From Ereboglobus luteus (lineage in GTDB: Bacteria > Verrucomicrobiota > Verrucomicrobiia > Opitutales > Opitutaceae), in contig NZ_CP023004.1 in NCBI RefSeq assembly GCF_003096195.1, positions 593,501 to 657,500 of the forward strand: a DNA stretch of 64,000 nt, written 5' to 3'. The notes beneath the pieces are model-generated. The model saw only the letters and a list, made by a program, of their open reading frames with translations. It was not told where the DNA came from and searched no databases. A program made the translations under genes and the position numbers. Of this stretch, positions 9,049-17,203 are shown one piece after another. Positions within the stretch are counted from its first letter, which is position 1, and every line of letters begins with the position of its first letter.

Positions 9049-9894
9049 ATGAACAACGGCTCGCATCTCATAACCGTTGACCAACTGGAGGCCATTCTGA
9101 CCACCAGCTTCCTGCGGATGTTTCCGGACACAACGATCCACCTTGTGCCCGAAATTTTCGACCATGTGCAGGCAATGTTTGAAGGCCGGCATCCCGATTA
9201 CCAAGCCAGCGACACCCCCTACCACAATTTGCAACACACCATGCAAGTCCTTCTATGCTACAACGGCATCATGGAGGGCTGGCACATGTCCGGCACCGAA
9301 CCGCGCCTCACTCCGCGCCAATATGAACTCGGCGCTTGCGCCGTGCTCTTTCACGACACCGGCTACCTGAAACTGCGCGCCGACACGCAGGGCACGGGCG
9401 CCAAATACACATTCACGCATGTCCTTCGCAGTTGCTCGTTTGCGTCGTCATACCTCCCGCGGCACGGCATCACGCTCACCGAGCTCGACAGCATCCTCGC
9501 GATGATCCGCTGCACGGCGTTCACGCAAGGCTCCCACCATTTTCGTTTTCAGGAACCCATCGACGGCATCGTGGGGTGCGCGGTCGCCACCGCCGATTAC
9601 CTCGGGCAAATAGCCGCGCCCGATTACCCCGAATCGCTCCCCCTGCTCTTTGCCGAGCTCAAGGAGTCCGACGACTACGCCAACATCCCCGCCGCCCAGC
9701 GTCGCTTCAAAACACTGGAGGAGCTTGTAACCGACACCCCCGTTTTCTGGCGCAAATATGTCCAGCCGCGCCTCGAAAAAGAACTTCTAGGCGTTTATCG
9801 CTTCCTCGCCCACCCCTACCCCGACGGCCCCAACCCCTACGTCGACGCCGTCAACGCCAATATCGGGCGGATCGAGAAAAACCTGAAAGCCTGA
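9049..9894 (+). CDS. HD-domain phosphohydrolase resembling class I cyclic-nucleotide phosphodiesterases
   Basis: The 281-residue soluble protein carries 'YHNLQHTMQV' (His59, His63) and 'LFHDTGY' (His102, Asp103). This matches the class I phosphodiesterase layout YHNxxHxxxV followed by HD, in which these residues bind two metal ions. A later 'YTFTHVLRSCSFASSYLPR' and 'ATADYLGQI' fit the rest of the HD fold. It may hydrolyse a cyclic nucleotide or another phosphoester; the substrate cannot be read from the sequence. It is transcribed away from coaE across an AT-rich 120-base region that probably holds both promoters. Its last codons and stop are encoded inside the left arm of a repeat element starting near 9877. 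Confidence 0.75.
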   Translation: MNNGSHLITVDQLEAILTTSFLRMFPDTTIHLVPEIFDHVQAMFEGRHPDYQASDTPYHNLQHTMQVLLCYNGIMEGWHMSGTEPRLTPRQYELGACAVLFHDTGYLKLRADTQGTGAKYTFTHVLRSCSFASSYLPRHGITLTELDSILAMIRCTAFTQGSHHFRFQEPIDGIVGCAVATADYLGQIAAPDYPESLPLLFAELKESDDYANIPAAQRRFKTLEELVTDTPVFWRKYVQPRLEKELLGVYRFLAHPYPDGPNPYVDAVNANIGRIEKNLKA

Positions 9895-10010
9895 AGACCT
9901 GAAGGCTGAAATCGAAAAGGCGGGAAACCGGAGAGGCTGAAACAACCTTGCGTCACCGGCGCGTTCAGTCATTCAGTTTTCAGCCTTCAGGCTTTCAGGT
10001 TTTTAGGCTT
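9877..10010. repeat. Family B inverted-repeat element (copy 1)
   Basis: The left arm (aaaacctgaaagcctgaag, 9877-9895, continuing with gacctgaaggctgaaa) is the reverse complement of the right arm around 9977-10004. Both are iterations of the motif cctgaag. The element supplies the stop codon of the HD gene and ends 17 bases before the ComM start. Two further copies of this family lie at 19803-19887 and 21370-21467 in the ATP synthase operon. Confidence 0.8.
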
Positions 10011-10027
10011 TTAGAACTTCCTCCCCC

Positions 10028-11578
10028 ATGCTCGCTACCCTCAACTCCGCCACCCTCCAGGGCATCGACGCCGAGCTCGTCCACGTTGAGGTCAACACCG
10101 GCGAGGCCGGCGAACTCAAACTCATCGTCGTCGGCCTGCCCGACACCGCCGTGAAGGAATCCACCGACCGCGTCTTCTCCGCGCTCGGCAACAGCGGTTT
10201 CAAAAAACCCTTCTCGCGCACGACGATCAACCTCGCCCCCGGCGATCTCCGCAAGGAAGGCCCTCTCTACGACCTGCCCATCGCCCTCGGCGTCCTCGCC
10301 GCAACGCGCGCCGACGGCAGCGCCAAAACCCTCCGGCCCGACGCGCCTCTCGACGATTACCTCATCGCGGGCGAACTCTCGCTCTCCGGCGCCACGCGCC
10401 CCATCCGAGGCGCGCTCGCCATCGCCCGCCTCGCCAAGCGCCTCGGCAAACGCGGAGTTCTGCTCCCTCTCCAAAACGCCCCCGAGGCCGCGCTTGTTGA
10501 AGGCATCAACGTCCACGCCGTCGATTCGCTCGACCGCGCATTCCGCTTCCTCAACGGCGAGATTTCCCTGCCGCCGACACCCCCGCCCGACAGAAGCCCG
10601 CAACACGACGACGCCATCGGCGACTTCTCCGAGATCAAGGGCCAGCACGCCCTGCGCCGCGCCGTCGAGGTAGCCATCGCCGGCGGCCACAATCTCTTGA
10701 TGATCGGCCCTCCCGGCTCCGGCAAATCCATGATCGCAAAACGAATCCCCACGATCATGCCCGCGCCCACGCTCGATGAATCGCTCGAAATCCTCGGCAT
10801 CCACTCCGCCGCCGGGCAAACGATCTCTGGCCCCGTGCAACTCGGGCGCCGCCCCGTGCGCTCCCCGCATCACACCATCTCCGACGTCGGCCTGCTCGGC
10901 GGCGGCGCAATTCCCGGCCCCGGCGAAATCTCGCTCGCTCACCACGGCATCCTCTTCCTCGACGAACTGCCCGAGTTCAAGCGCTCCGCGCTCGAAGTCA
11001 TGCGCCAGCCGCTTGAGGACGGCTCGGTCACCATCTCGCGCAGCGCCGGCAAAGTCACGCTCCCGTGCGCCTTTGTTCTCGTCGCCGCAATGAACCCCTG
11101 CCCCTGCGGCTACCTCGGCGATCCGAAGCACGAATGCCGTTGCGCGCCCGCGCAAATCCAGCGCTACCGCTCGCGCATCAGCGGCCCGCTCCTCGACCGC
11201 ATCGACATCCACATCGAGGCTCCCGCGCTCTCCATTTCAGAGCTTCGCAACGAAGCTCCCGGCGAACCCTCCTCCGCCATCCGCGACCGCGTGCAAACCG
11301 CGCGCGACCTCCAGCTCGCCCGATTCCAAGGCACCGCCGCCACCGCGAACGCGCGCATGACTCACGCGCAAATCCGCAAGCACTGCGCCATCGACAGCAC
11401 GCTCGGCGACCTCCTCCAGCACGCCATGGAGCAACTCTCCCTCTCCGCGCGCGCCTACGACCGCATCTCAAAAGTCTCGCGCACCATCGCCGACCTCGCA
11501 GGCTCCGAAAAAATCGAGTCGCCACACCTGCTCGAAGCCATCCAATACCGCAGCCTCGACCGGAATGTGTTTTATTGA
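10028..11578 (+). CDS. comM: YifB/ComM family Mg-chelatase-like AAA+ ATPase
   Basis: The 516-residue product shows the full YifB order: an N-terminal ChlI-type domain ('[16 protein letters not shown]'), a central AAA+ ATPase with Walker A '[10 protein letters not shown]' and Walker B '[10 protein letters not shown]', a zinc-ribbon-like '[15 protein letters not shown]', and a C-terminal helical domain. Homologues (ComM in Vibrio and Haemophilus) are hexameric helicases that promote branch migration during natural transformation. Length is normal. It is followed after 15 bases by an acylphosphatase gene. Its leader is almost entirely a family B repeat element. Confidence 0.93.
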   Translation: MLATLNSATLQGIDAELVHVEVNTGEAGELKLIVVGLPDTAVKESTDRVFSALGNSGFKKPFSRTTINLAPGDLRKEGPLYDLPIALGVLAATRADGSAKTLRPDAPLDDYLIAGELSLSGATRPIRGALAIARLAKRLGKRGVLLPLQNAPEAALVEGINVHAVDSLDRAFRFLNGEISLPPTPPPDRSPQHDDAIGDFSEIKGQHALRRAVEVAIAGGHNLLMIGPPGSGKSMIAKRIPTIMPAPTLDESLEILGIHSAAGQTISGPVQLGRRPVRSPHHTISDVGLLGGGAIPGPGEISLAHHGILFLDELPEFKRSALEVMRQPLEDGSVTISRSAGKVTLPCAFVLVAAMNPCPCGYLGDPKHECRCAPAQIQRYRSRISGPLLDRIDIHIEAPALSISELRNEAPGEPSSAIRDRVQTARDLQLARFQGTAATANARMTHAQIRKHCAIDSTLGDLLQHAMEQLSLSARAYDRISKVSRTIADLAGSEKIESPHLLEAIQYRSLDRNVFY

Positions 11579-11593
11579 AACAACCTCCAAATC

Positions 11594-11881
11594 ATGACCG
11601 AACCCGCCAACACCACCTATCACGAAACCGTTTATTTTGCCGGCCACGTGCAAGGCGTGGGTTTTCGCTACACCACGATGCAAGTCGCCCGCGAATATGA
11701 AGTCGCCGGTTACGTGACCAACATTCTCGACGGACGAGTGCATATCGAGGCCGAGGGCCGCGAGTCCGAAGTCAAGGGCTTCATCACCGCGCTCGAGGAT
11801 CGCATGCACGGTTACATCCGCAAAACCGAGCGCATCCCGTCCCGGCGCCCGCCGGAGTTCAGCGGATTCGCAATTCGCTGA
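11594..11881 (+). CDS. acyP: Acylphosphatase
   Basis: This 95-residue protein has the acylphosphatase signature 'GHVQGVGFRYTTMQVAREYE' in which the Arg is the phosphate-binding residue, followed by 'VAGYVTNILDGRVHIEAEG' with the catalytic Asn. It hydrolyses carboxyl-phosphate bonds such as in acetyl phosphate or 1,3-bisphosphoglycerate. It lies 15 bases after comM and is probably co-transcribed with it. The following gene is convergent. Confidence 0.93.
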   Translation: MTEPANTTYHETVYFAGHVQGVGFRYTTMQVAREYEVAGYVTNILDGRVHIEAEGRESEVKGFITALEDRMHGYIRKTERIPSRRPPEFSGFAIR

Positions 11882-11952
11882 CTATCACAGGACGCGACAA
11901 CATCGCGCCCAGCTGAAACAATCCCGGTGCGGCTCCAGAAATAACCGCTTTG

Positions 11953-11974
11953 GGCAGGGCGGTTTCGCCGTTCC
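11953..11974. repeat. Dispersed repeat family I (copy 1)
   Basis: The bases ggcagggcggtttcgccgtt followed by cc recur in nearly the same form at 30479-30499 and, reversed, at 22436-22457. All three copies are intergenic. Here the copy sits in the 129-base gap between the convergent acylphosphatase and 12011-13282 genes. Confidence 0.6.
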
Positions 11975-12010
11975 AAGCACCAGCGACATTCCGCCAACCG
12001 CCCCGCTTGG

Positions 12011-13282
12011 CTATTTCTTAGTTTTTCCGGGTTTCCCCTTGGCGGATTTGTTTGCGCCCTTCTGTTGTTTGTTTCCCGGGCCGGATTTTTTCGGGGCGGG
12101 GACGGGTTTGCTTGAAATTTTTCCGGTGGCGTTGGAGGTCAGGACATTGCCCCTGGAAAGGCTTTCCAGCCAGGTCATGTTTTTGTCGAGATAGGCGTTG
12201 CCGATTTCATCGCCGAGGTTGTTGCGCACGTCGGCGCGCATCTGGCTGGCCAGGGTTCTGAGCGCCTGTTGTTTTTCCCTCTGCGAAAGCGATTTGTCGG
12301 CGGCGATTTGTTGCGAGAGGGAAACAGCCTGGTCGCGCAGGCCGTAAACCTTGTCAACGGTGGCCGCGGGGAGGTCGAAGCGGGCGGCGGCGCCTTGGAG
12401 CGCGGCGTAGTCGCTGTCGTTGGCGCGAAGGAATTCAGTGTAGCGCTCCGGGCCGAACAGATCGCGAAGCTGCTGCGCGGCGAGTTTTTGGGCGGCGGGG
12501 TCGTTCTTGGATTCGTTGAGGCTTTGCGTAATGGCGTAGGCGGTTTTATATTCGGCCTCGGTGGAATCGGGAAGCGCGGCGAAACGTTTGCGCAATTCGG
12601 CGGCGGCGGGCGAATGGCGCAAGTCGTATTCGGCGAGCTCGGCGGGGGAGAGGATCGCCTCGAGGTCGCGGCGCTGCTCCTCGCGAAGGAGTTTACGGCT
12701 GGCGTTGTCGGAAGGGATGCGAAAGAGCGAGGTTTCCTCGGTGACGCCGTCGCTCATGTTGGCGTAATCGCGCTGGAGTTGGTAAATCGCGGCGGCCTTG
12801 TCGGCGGGCAGAAAACCGTAACGCGTCGTGGCGCGGCTGTTGTATTCGCCCGGGAAAAGGCTGGCCGCGCGGGCTTCGATTTGCTCGGAAATCGCGCGGA
12901 GCTCGGCGCGCTCCGAGGCGGTGAGCTGTTGCTTGCCGGCGCGCGTTTGCTGCCAGTAGGGCTTGCCCGCGTTTTTGGCCTCTATCATGGCGCGCTGGCG
13001 GTCTTGCAAGGGTTTCCAGAGCAAGGCCCGCGTGACATCGCGCGCGACTTCGGGAGGAATGCCGGAAGCGACGAGCTTGTCGTGGAGCGTGGCGAGTTCC
13101 GCATCCTCGGGCAGGGCAACCGACGCGGCGGCGTCCGCGGCACGGGCATTGTGCCCGGTCTTTTTGGCGGGAGTGATGCGAATGGAGGAGGCTTGGGCGG
13201 ACGCGCCGCGGAAGTGCGTGATGACGAGGGCGGCGTTGGCAACAAGCGAAAGCGCAAGCAGGAGGGGAAGGAGTTTTTTCAT
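12011..13282 (-). CDS. Exported alpha-helical protein of unknown function
   Basis: The 423-residue product begins MKKLLPLLLALSLVANAALV, a clear signal peptide or N-terminal anchor. I start at this ATG (13280-13282) because the frame upstream overlaps the divergent trmB. The rest is predicted almost all helical and charged, with many Ala, Glu, Arg and Gln ('LREEQRRDLEAILSPAELAEYDLR'-type segments), and the C-terminus is a Lys/Gly/Pro-rich tail ('KSGPGNKQQKGANKSAKGKP'). No cysteines form obvious pairs and no enzyme motif is visible. It may be a periplasmic chaperone-like or envelope-associated protein, but I recognise no family. It is transcribed divergently from trmB over 111 bases. Confidence 0.75.
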   Translation of the reverse strand: MKKLLPLLLALSLVANAALVITHFRGASAQASSIRITPAKKTGHNARAADAAASVALPEDAELATLHDKLVASGIPPEVARDVTRALLWKPLQDRQRAMIEAKNAGKPYWQQTRAGKQQLTASERAELRAISEQIEARAASLFPGEYNSRATTRYGFLPADKAAAIYQLQRDYANMSDGVTEETSLFRIPSDNASRKLLREEQRRDLEAILSPAELAEYDLRHSPAAAELRKRFAALPDSTEAEYKTAYAITQSLNESKNDPAAQKLAAQQLRDLFGPERYTEFLRANDSDYAALQGAAARFDLPAATVDKVYGLRDQAVSLSQQIAADKSLSQREKQQALRTLASQMRADVRNNLGDEIGNAYLDKNMTWLESLSRGNVLTSNATGKISSKPVPAPKKSGPGNKQQKGANKSAKGKPGKTKK

Positions 13283-13393
13283 TTTTGCGAAATTGGATTG
13301 GCGCAAGCCTTTCGAGACGGCGGCGCGCAAAGCGCGGTTACGCAAACACACAATCCTTGCATCGCGACGCGCGGCCCGCATCGTGTCGCGCTC

Positions 13394-14008
13394 GTGGAAA
13401 ATCCCGTTCGCACCGCCAACTTTCTCGCCGAACGCGACGCGCGCATCGCCGCGCTTCGCGAAACGCTCGGCGCGCTTTTGCGCGAGCGGTCGCGCATCAC
13501 GCTGGAAATCGGTTGCGGGCACGGGCATTTTCTCACGGCCTACGCGGAGGCGCATCCGCAAGCGCCGTTTTGCGCGGGGCTCGACCTGATCGGCGACCGT
13601 GTCCGCCGCGCGAATCGCAAATGCGAGCGCGCCGCGCTTGGCGACAGGCTTGCGTTTGTCCAGGCGGAGGCGGTGGAATTTTTGTCCGTGCTTCCGGAGC
13701 ATGTCGCGCTGGCTGATGTTTTCATCCTGTTTCCCGATCCGTGGCCAAAGCGCCGGCATCACAAGCACCGGATCATGCGCGCCGAAATCCTCGACCGGCT
13801 CGCGGAACGCGCGGAGCCGGGCGCGCGGCTTTGTTTCCGCACGGACGACCGCGATTATTTCACCGCGGCGCGCGAAGTCGTCGGTGAACACCCGCGCTGG
13901 CGGCTGGCGGACAAGGGCGATCCCGCCGCGTCGTGGCCGTTCGAATACGCAACTGTGTTTCAACAGAAAGCCGCGGCGCACCAGTCACTTGTGGCGGTGC
14001 GCGCCTAG
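13394..14008 (+). CDS. trmB: tRNA (guanine-N7-)-methyltransferase
   Basis: The product of about 204 residues contains the SAM-binding motif 'ITLEIGCGHGHFLTAYAE' and the family hallmark 'FILFPDPWPKRRHHKHRIM', together with 'RTDDRDYF'. It methylates N7 of guanine 46 in the variable loop of tRNAs. No in-frame ATG precedes the conserved region, so I use the GTG at 13394. This gives a length slightly below the usual 210-240. A longer frame exists upstream, but it overlaps the divergent 12011-13282 gene as an antisense shadow. Confidence 0.88.
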   Translation: MENPVRTANFLAERDARIAALRETLGALLRERSRITLEIGCGHGHFLTAYAEAHPQAPFCAGLDLIGDRVRRANRKCERAALGDRLAFVQAEAVEFLSVLPEHVALADVFILFPDPWPKRRHHKHRIMRAEILDRLAERAEPGARLCFRTDDRDYFTAAREVVGEHPRWRLADKGDPAASWPFEYATVFQQKAAAHQSLVAVRA

Positions 14009-14178
14009 CGTCGCACCACGGCAACGCCGCCATGAAATGGCACCCAGTGCATGAGGCGGAGACGCATCCACTTGCCGCCGAATGTCGCCCGTTCGTATGT
14101 CAATATTGACCGCTTGAATCTTTTTCTTAGCGCATCGCAACCGGCGCCGACATCTTCCGAATAAAACATTTTCCGCCG

Positions 14179-14207
14179 TTGACGCGACCTGATTGCTTCG
14201 ATTATCC
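14179..14207 (+). promoter_or_regulatory. Candidate promoter of the ATP synthase operon
   Basis: A TTGACG hexamer at 14179-14184 is followed after 17 bases by TTATCC at 14202-14207, about 60 bases before the atpB start. It is the best sigma-70-like pair in the 261-base gap after trmB; the -10 element is weak. The rest of the gap holds no gene I can support. Confidence 0.25.
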
Positions 14208-14269
14208 AACGTCACTTAACGTTCAAATAACCTTAGCCCTCACCCGCCCTTCGGTATTCCAAAACAATC

Positions 14270-15253
14270 ATGTCTCGTGGCAAAATACTAACCTTGGCCC
14301 TTTCAGTTTTCGCATTTGCGACGGCGGCTTTTGCATCAGGAGCAGAAGGGCATTCCGCGGTCGCCACCGCCGCCGGCGAACTTTTCAAGATCGGCCCGAT
14401 TTCAATCACAAACAGCATGGTGACGAGCTGGCTTGTCGCGCTGGCGTTGATCGTGGCGGTGAGGCTTGCGATCGGAAAACGCCCGAAGCTTGTGCCGACG
14501 CGCGCACAGGCGATGGTCGAAAGTCTGGTGGAGGGGCTCCTGAACATGATTACGCCGATCGTGGGAAAACGCGTGGCCAAGCCGGCGTTTCCGCTGCTGG
14601 TGGGTTTGTTTATTTTTATCCTGATTCAGAATTGGAGCGGCCTGTTTCCCGGAGTCGGGACGCTGCGCGTGTGGGACGAAGGCGCGGGCTGGAAGGAGAT
14701 CATCCGCCCCGGCAACGCCGACATGAACATGACCATCGCGCTGGCATTGATCGCGACCGCGGCTTGGGCGTATTTCATTTTGCGCTACGCCGGCTTGAAG
14801 GCCGTGCTCGCGGACTGGTTTGGCAACAAGGCGGACCGGCGCGAGGTGCCGCTGCCCATCTACCTGTTCCTGTATCTCGTGTTTTTCCTGGTGGGCATCA
14901 TTGAGATCATCTCGATTGTATTCCGGCCCGTTTCGCTCTCCTTCCGTTTGTTCGGAAATGTCTTCGGCGGCGAAAACCTACTCCACAGCATGCAGGCGCT
15001 CTTCAAATGGGGGCTGCCGATACCGTTTTATTTTCTCGAAGTGCTAATCGGCTTGGTGCAGGCGCTCGTGTTCACGCTGCTCGTGAGCGTTTACATCGGG
15101 CTCATCTGCAACCACGAGGACGGACACGAGGAGGCGCATGACGACGCAGCCGGGACAAAGGCAAAAGAAGACTCCCGCGCCGCCATCGAGGCGCCCGCTC
15201 CGGGAACCGTCGCAACAACAACGCCAACCGTCGCAACCGCCGCGCCGAACTGA
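14270..15253 (+). CDS. atpB: F-type ATP synthase subunit a
   Basis: The 327-residue membrane protein opens with a signal-like stretch, then helices and the key 'LSFRLFGNVFGGENLLHSM' segment, whose Arg faces the c-ring and is essential for proton transfer. The C-terminal part 'VLIGLVQALVFTLLVSVYIG' is the conserved last helix pair, followed by a His/Asp/Ala-rich tail. First gene of the operon atpB-E-F-H-A-G-D-C. Confidence 0.95.
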   Translation: MSRGKILTLALSVFAFATAAFASGAEGHSAVATAAGELFKIGPISITNSMVTSWLVALALIVAVRLAIGKRPKLVPTRAQAMVESLVEGLLNMITPIVGKRVAKPAFPLLVGLFIFILIQNWSGLFPGVGTLRVWDEGAGWKEIIRPGNADMNMTIALALIATAAWAYFILRYAGLKAVLADWFGNKADRREVPLPIYLFLYLVFFLVGIIEIISIVFRPVSLSFRLFGNVFGGENLLHSMQALFKWGLPIPFYFLEVLIGLVQALVFTLLVSVYIGLICNHEDGHEEAHDDAAGTKAKEDSRAAIEAPAPGTVATTTPTVATAAPN

Positions 15254-15334
15254 CCATTTTCCACTTTCCCGCCGGGAGCGTGCCATGAGCGCGCACGGCG
15301 GAACAACAACCAACAACAAAACATCACACACAAC

Positions 15335-15538
15335 ATGATTCCCATCATCGCAGAAATCACAGGCAGCATCCAAGGCGCGCTCGGCTGTTTCGCCGCCGCC
15401 ATCGGCGTGGGTCTCGTCGGCATGAAAGCCGTCGAAGCCGTCGGCCGCAATCCCGGCGCCTCGGGCAAGATCCTCGTCCAATCCATTCTCGGCATGGCGC
15501 TCGCCGAGGCCGTGGCGTTCTACTCGCTCTTCCTCTGA
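15335..15538 (+). CDS. atpE: F-type ATP synthase subunit c
   Basis: This 67-residue hairpin of two helices forms the rotor ring. The loop 'KAVEAVGRNP' and ion-binding Glu58 in 'GMALAEAVAFYSLF' are present. The sodium-binding signature (Gln in helix 1 and Ser/Thr after the Glu) is absent: Val25 and Ala59 occupy those places. The sequence therefore predicts a proton-driven enzyme. It lies 81 bases after atpB. Confidence 0.95.
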   Translation: MIPIIAEITGSIQGALGCFAAAIGVGLVGMKAVEAVGRNPGASGKILVQSILGMALAEAVAFYSLFL

Positions 15539-15659
15539 GCCGGACTTTTTCGCCGCAAAAAAACTTCCACCGCGCCGGCCCGGAACCAAACCGTTCCGGC
15601 GCAGTTTCAACTCCCTTATTAAACTCAATCACAACGCGCGCCAGCCGGCATAAACCATC

Positions 15660-16231
15660 ATGCTCTCACCGCTGCTCATTCTAGCCGAGGCAACAGTCCC
15701 CCACCCGGAATCCGCCGGGGCATCACGCAAATCATCCATAAATTCGGCATCGACTGGCCGAACCTCACCGCGCAGATCGTCAGCTTCAGCGTGGTGGCGT
15801 ATATTCTCTGGAGGTTCGCCTTCAAGCCGATCCTCGCGACCCTCGACACGCGCCAGAAAAAAATCGACGAGGGCATTAAATATGCCGAGCAAATGAAGGC
15901 CGAGCTCGCCGCCTCGCAGCAAAAGCAGGAGGCGATCCTTCGCGAGGCGCAAACCAAGGCGCAGCAAATCATCGCCGACACGCAAAAAACCGCCAAGGAA
16001 TACGCCGACAAACAACAGCAGGAAGCCGTCGTGCGCGCCGCCGACATCGTCGCCAAGGCGCAGCAGGCCGTCGAGCTCGAGCACAAGAAAATGCTCGCCG
16101 ACGCCCGCGGCGAAATCGCCCGCCTCGTCGTCGCCACCACCGAGCGCGTGCTCGCCAAGCGGCTCTCCGACGAGGACCGCGCCGCATATAACGCGACAGC
16201 CTCGGAGAGCCTAATTAATAATGAAAAATGA
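15660..16231 (+). CDS. atpF: F-type ATP synthase subunit b, interrupted by a one-base frameshift
   Basis: The frame starts at ATG 15660 (MLSPLLILAEATVPHPESAG) and would continue as 'GITQIIHKFGIDWPNLTAQI' and the single membrane helix 'VSFSVVAYILWRFAFKP', but one base is missing near the G4 run at 15717-15720, so the rest lies in another frame. Restored, the protein is about 190 residues with a long coiled coil ('EGIKYAEQMKAELAASQQKQ'), the stator stalk of the enzyme. The last six codons and the stop come from the repeat element starting at 16211. A sequencing error is the simplest explanation. A ribosomal -1 slip on the C5 run at 15698-15702 would also restore the frame but is speculative. 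Confidence 0.85.
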
Positions 16232-16317
16232 ATAATGTATAATGAACAAACCAGCCTGCCTGTCATTATAATGCCTCATTTTCCATTACACATTATTCAT
16301 TATCTATTTTTCATTAG
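16211..16317. repeat. Family A inverted-repeat element (CTAAT...ATTAG), copy 1
   Basis: This 107-base AT-rich element starts CTAATTAATAATGAAAAATG and ends TATTTTTCATTAG. Its two arms (16211-16246 and 16279-16317) are imperfect reverse complements built from iterations of aatgtataatgaa. It provides the last codons and the stop of atpF and ends nine bases before the atpH start, so it fills the whole intergenic space. Confidence 0.85.
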
Positions 16318-16326
16318 CATCGCGCC

Positions 16327-16731
16327 ATGAAGCCCGGCAAAAAAACAACCCAGTTCGCCCGCCAGCTTGTGAAGCTGAGTCTCGGCGCCGACGGACGCCC
16401 CTCGTCCGAACGCGTCGCCGCCGTGCTCGTTTGCGTTGAAAAGATGAAATCCGCCGGTGCGATCGCGCTCCTCAAGGCCTACCGCCATTTTCTCGCAATC
16501 GAAGTCGCGCGCACGCAGGCGCTCATCGAGCACGCAGGCCCGGTCAGCGACGCGATCATCGCGCAAATCGCCGCCGCCATGACAAAACACTACGCGCGCC
16601 CCGTCGCACCCGTGCCCAAGTCCACGCCCGAACTCCTCGCCGGCCTCCGCGTCCGCGTCGGCGATGACGTGTATGACGCTTCAGTTGCCGGTTCGCTCCG
16701 CATGCTTGCGGACGCCACCGGCGGCAACTGA
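16327..16731 (+). CDS. atpH: F-type ATP synthase subunit delta (short form)
   Basis: At 134 residues it is shorter than the usual ~180. The C-terminal signature 'ELLAGLRVRVGDDVYDASVAGSLRML' (about residues 104-129) matches OSCP/delta, which joins the stator stalk to the F1 head. The N-terminal part is helical and begins MKPGKKTTQFARQLVKLS. The reduced N-terminal domain may be normal in this lineage. Position between atpF and atpA is canonical. Confidence 0.85.
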   Translation: MKPGKKTTQFARQLVKLSLGADGRPSSERVAAVLVCVEKMKSAGAIALLKAYRHFLAIEVARTQALIEHAGPVSDAIIAQIAAAMTKHYARPVAPVPKSTPELLAGLRVRVGDDVYDASVAGSLRMLADATGGN

Positions 16732-16733
16732 AG

Positions 16734-17191
16734 CTAATGTATAATGGAAAATGTATAATGAATAAAAACGACAAAGACCTTCCTGAGCGCACATACCAAT
16801 ATGGACGCCGGATAATCGCCCTCTTTGAGGCGTTGCCCGAAGGTAAAGTCGCCCAAGTCCTCGGCATGCAAGTGCTGCGTTCGGGGACGTCGGTCGGCGC
16901 GAATTACAGCGAGGCGGATTTTGGCCGCACCAAGCCCGAGTTTATAGCAAAAATGGGCGACTGCCTCAGGGAGCTGGCCGAGTCTAACTTTTGGTTGCGA
17001 AACATACAGGATTCCAAACTGGTAAAGTCCGCCCGCATACAACCGCTTCGCGACGAGACCGAGGAGCTTATACGAATCTTCATAACAATTATCAAAAAAA
17101 CCAAAAACGACAAAAACAACGGAGACGAAACCGAATAACGTCCCCGCTCGCCCTTTTCATTATACATTATTCATTATCAATTATTCATTAG
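16734..17191. repeat. Family A inverted-repeat element carrying a four-helix-bundle gene, copy 2
   Basis: This 458-base element begins CTAATGTATAATGGAAAATG and ends TCAATTATTCATTAG, the same termini as the two other copies (16211-16317, 18738-18892). Between the arms lies a complete gene (16758-17138). The element sits precisely between atpH (stop 16731) and atpA (start 17204). Confidence 0.8.
16758..17138 (+). CDS. Four-helix bundle protein (S23/IVS type, TIGR02436-like)
   Basis: The 126-residue product contains the family core 'VLRSGTSVGANYSEADFG', then 'KPEFIAKMGDCLRELAES' and a helical C-terminus ending in a Lys/Asp/Asn-rich tail. Relatives are encoded in intervening sequences of 23S rRNA genes and include the Avd proteins of diversity-generating retroelements. 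They form pentamers that bind nucleic acid. Cellular function is unknown. I begin at the ATG at 16758, since the earlier ATG lies in the repeat arm. The gene interrupts the ATP synthase operon between atpH and atpA and is bounded by family A inverted repeats, so it looks like cargo of a mobile element. No reverse transcriptase or variable repeat is present. Confidence 0.85.
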   Translation: MNKNDKDLPERTYQYGRRIIALFEALPEGKVAQVLGMQVLRSGTSVGANYSEADFGRTKPEFIAKMGDCLRELAESNFWLRNIQDSKLVKSARIQPLRDETEELIRIFITIIKKTKNDKNNGDETE

Positions 17192-17203
17192 AATCGTCCC
17201 ATC

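Noticed and set aside
12269..14008. Long plus-strand frame of 579 residues
   Set aside because: Only the part after 13394 (trmB) is supported by motifs. The rest is antisense to a gene with a signal peptide and normal codon use.
15335..15538. Sodium-driven ATP synthase
   Set aside because: The gene set suggests sodium bioenergetics, but subunit c lacks the Gln and Ser/Thr residues that bind sodium.
15791..16231. Short atpF beginning at GTG 15791
   Set aside because: It would cut the single membrane helix of subunit b. The upstream frame from 15660 gives the conserved N-terminus with one base added.
16734..17191. Diversity-generating retroelement
   Set aside because: The four-helix protein is related to Avd, but there is no reverse transcriptase, template repeat or variable repeat nearby.
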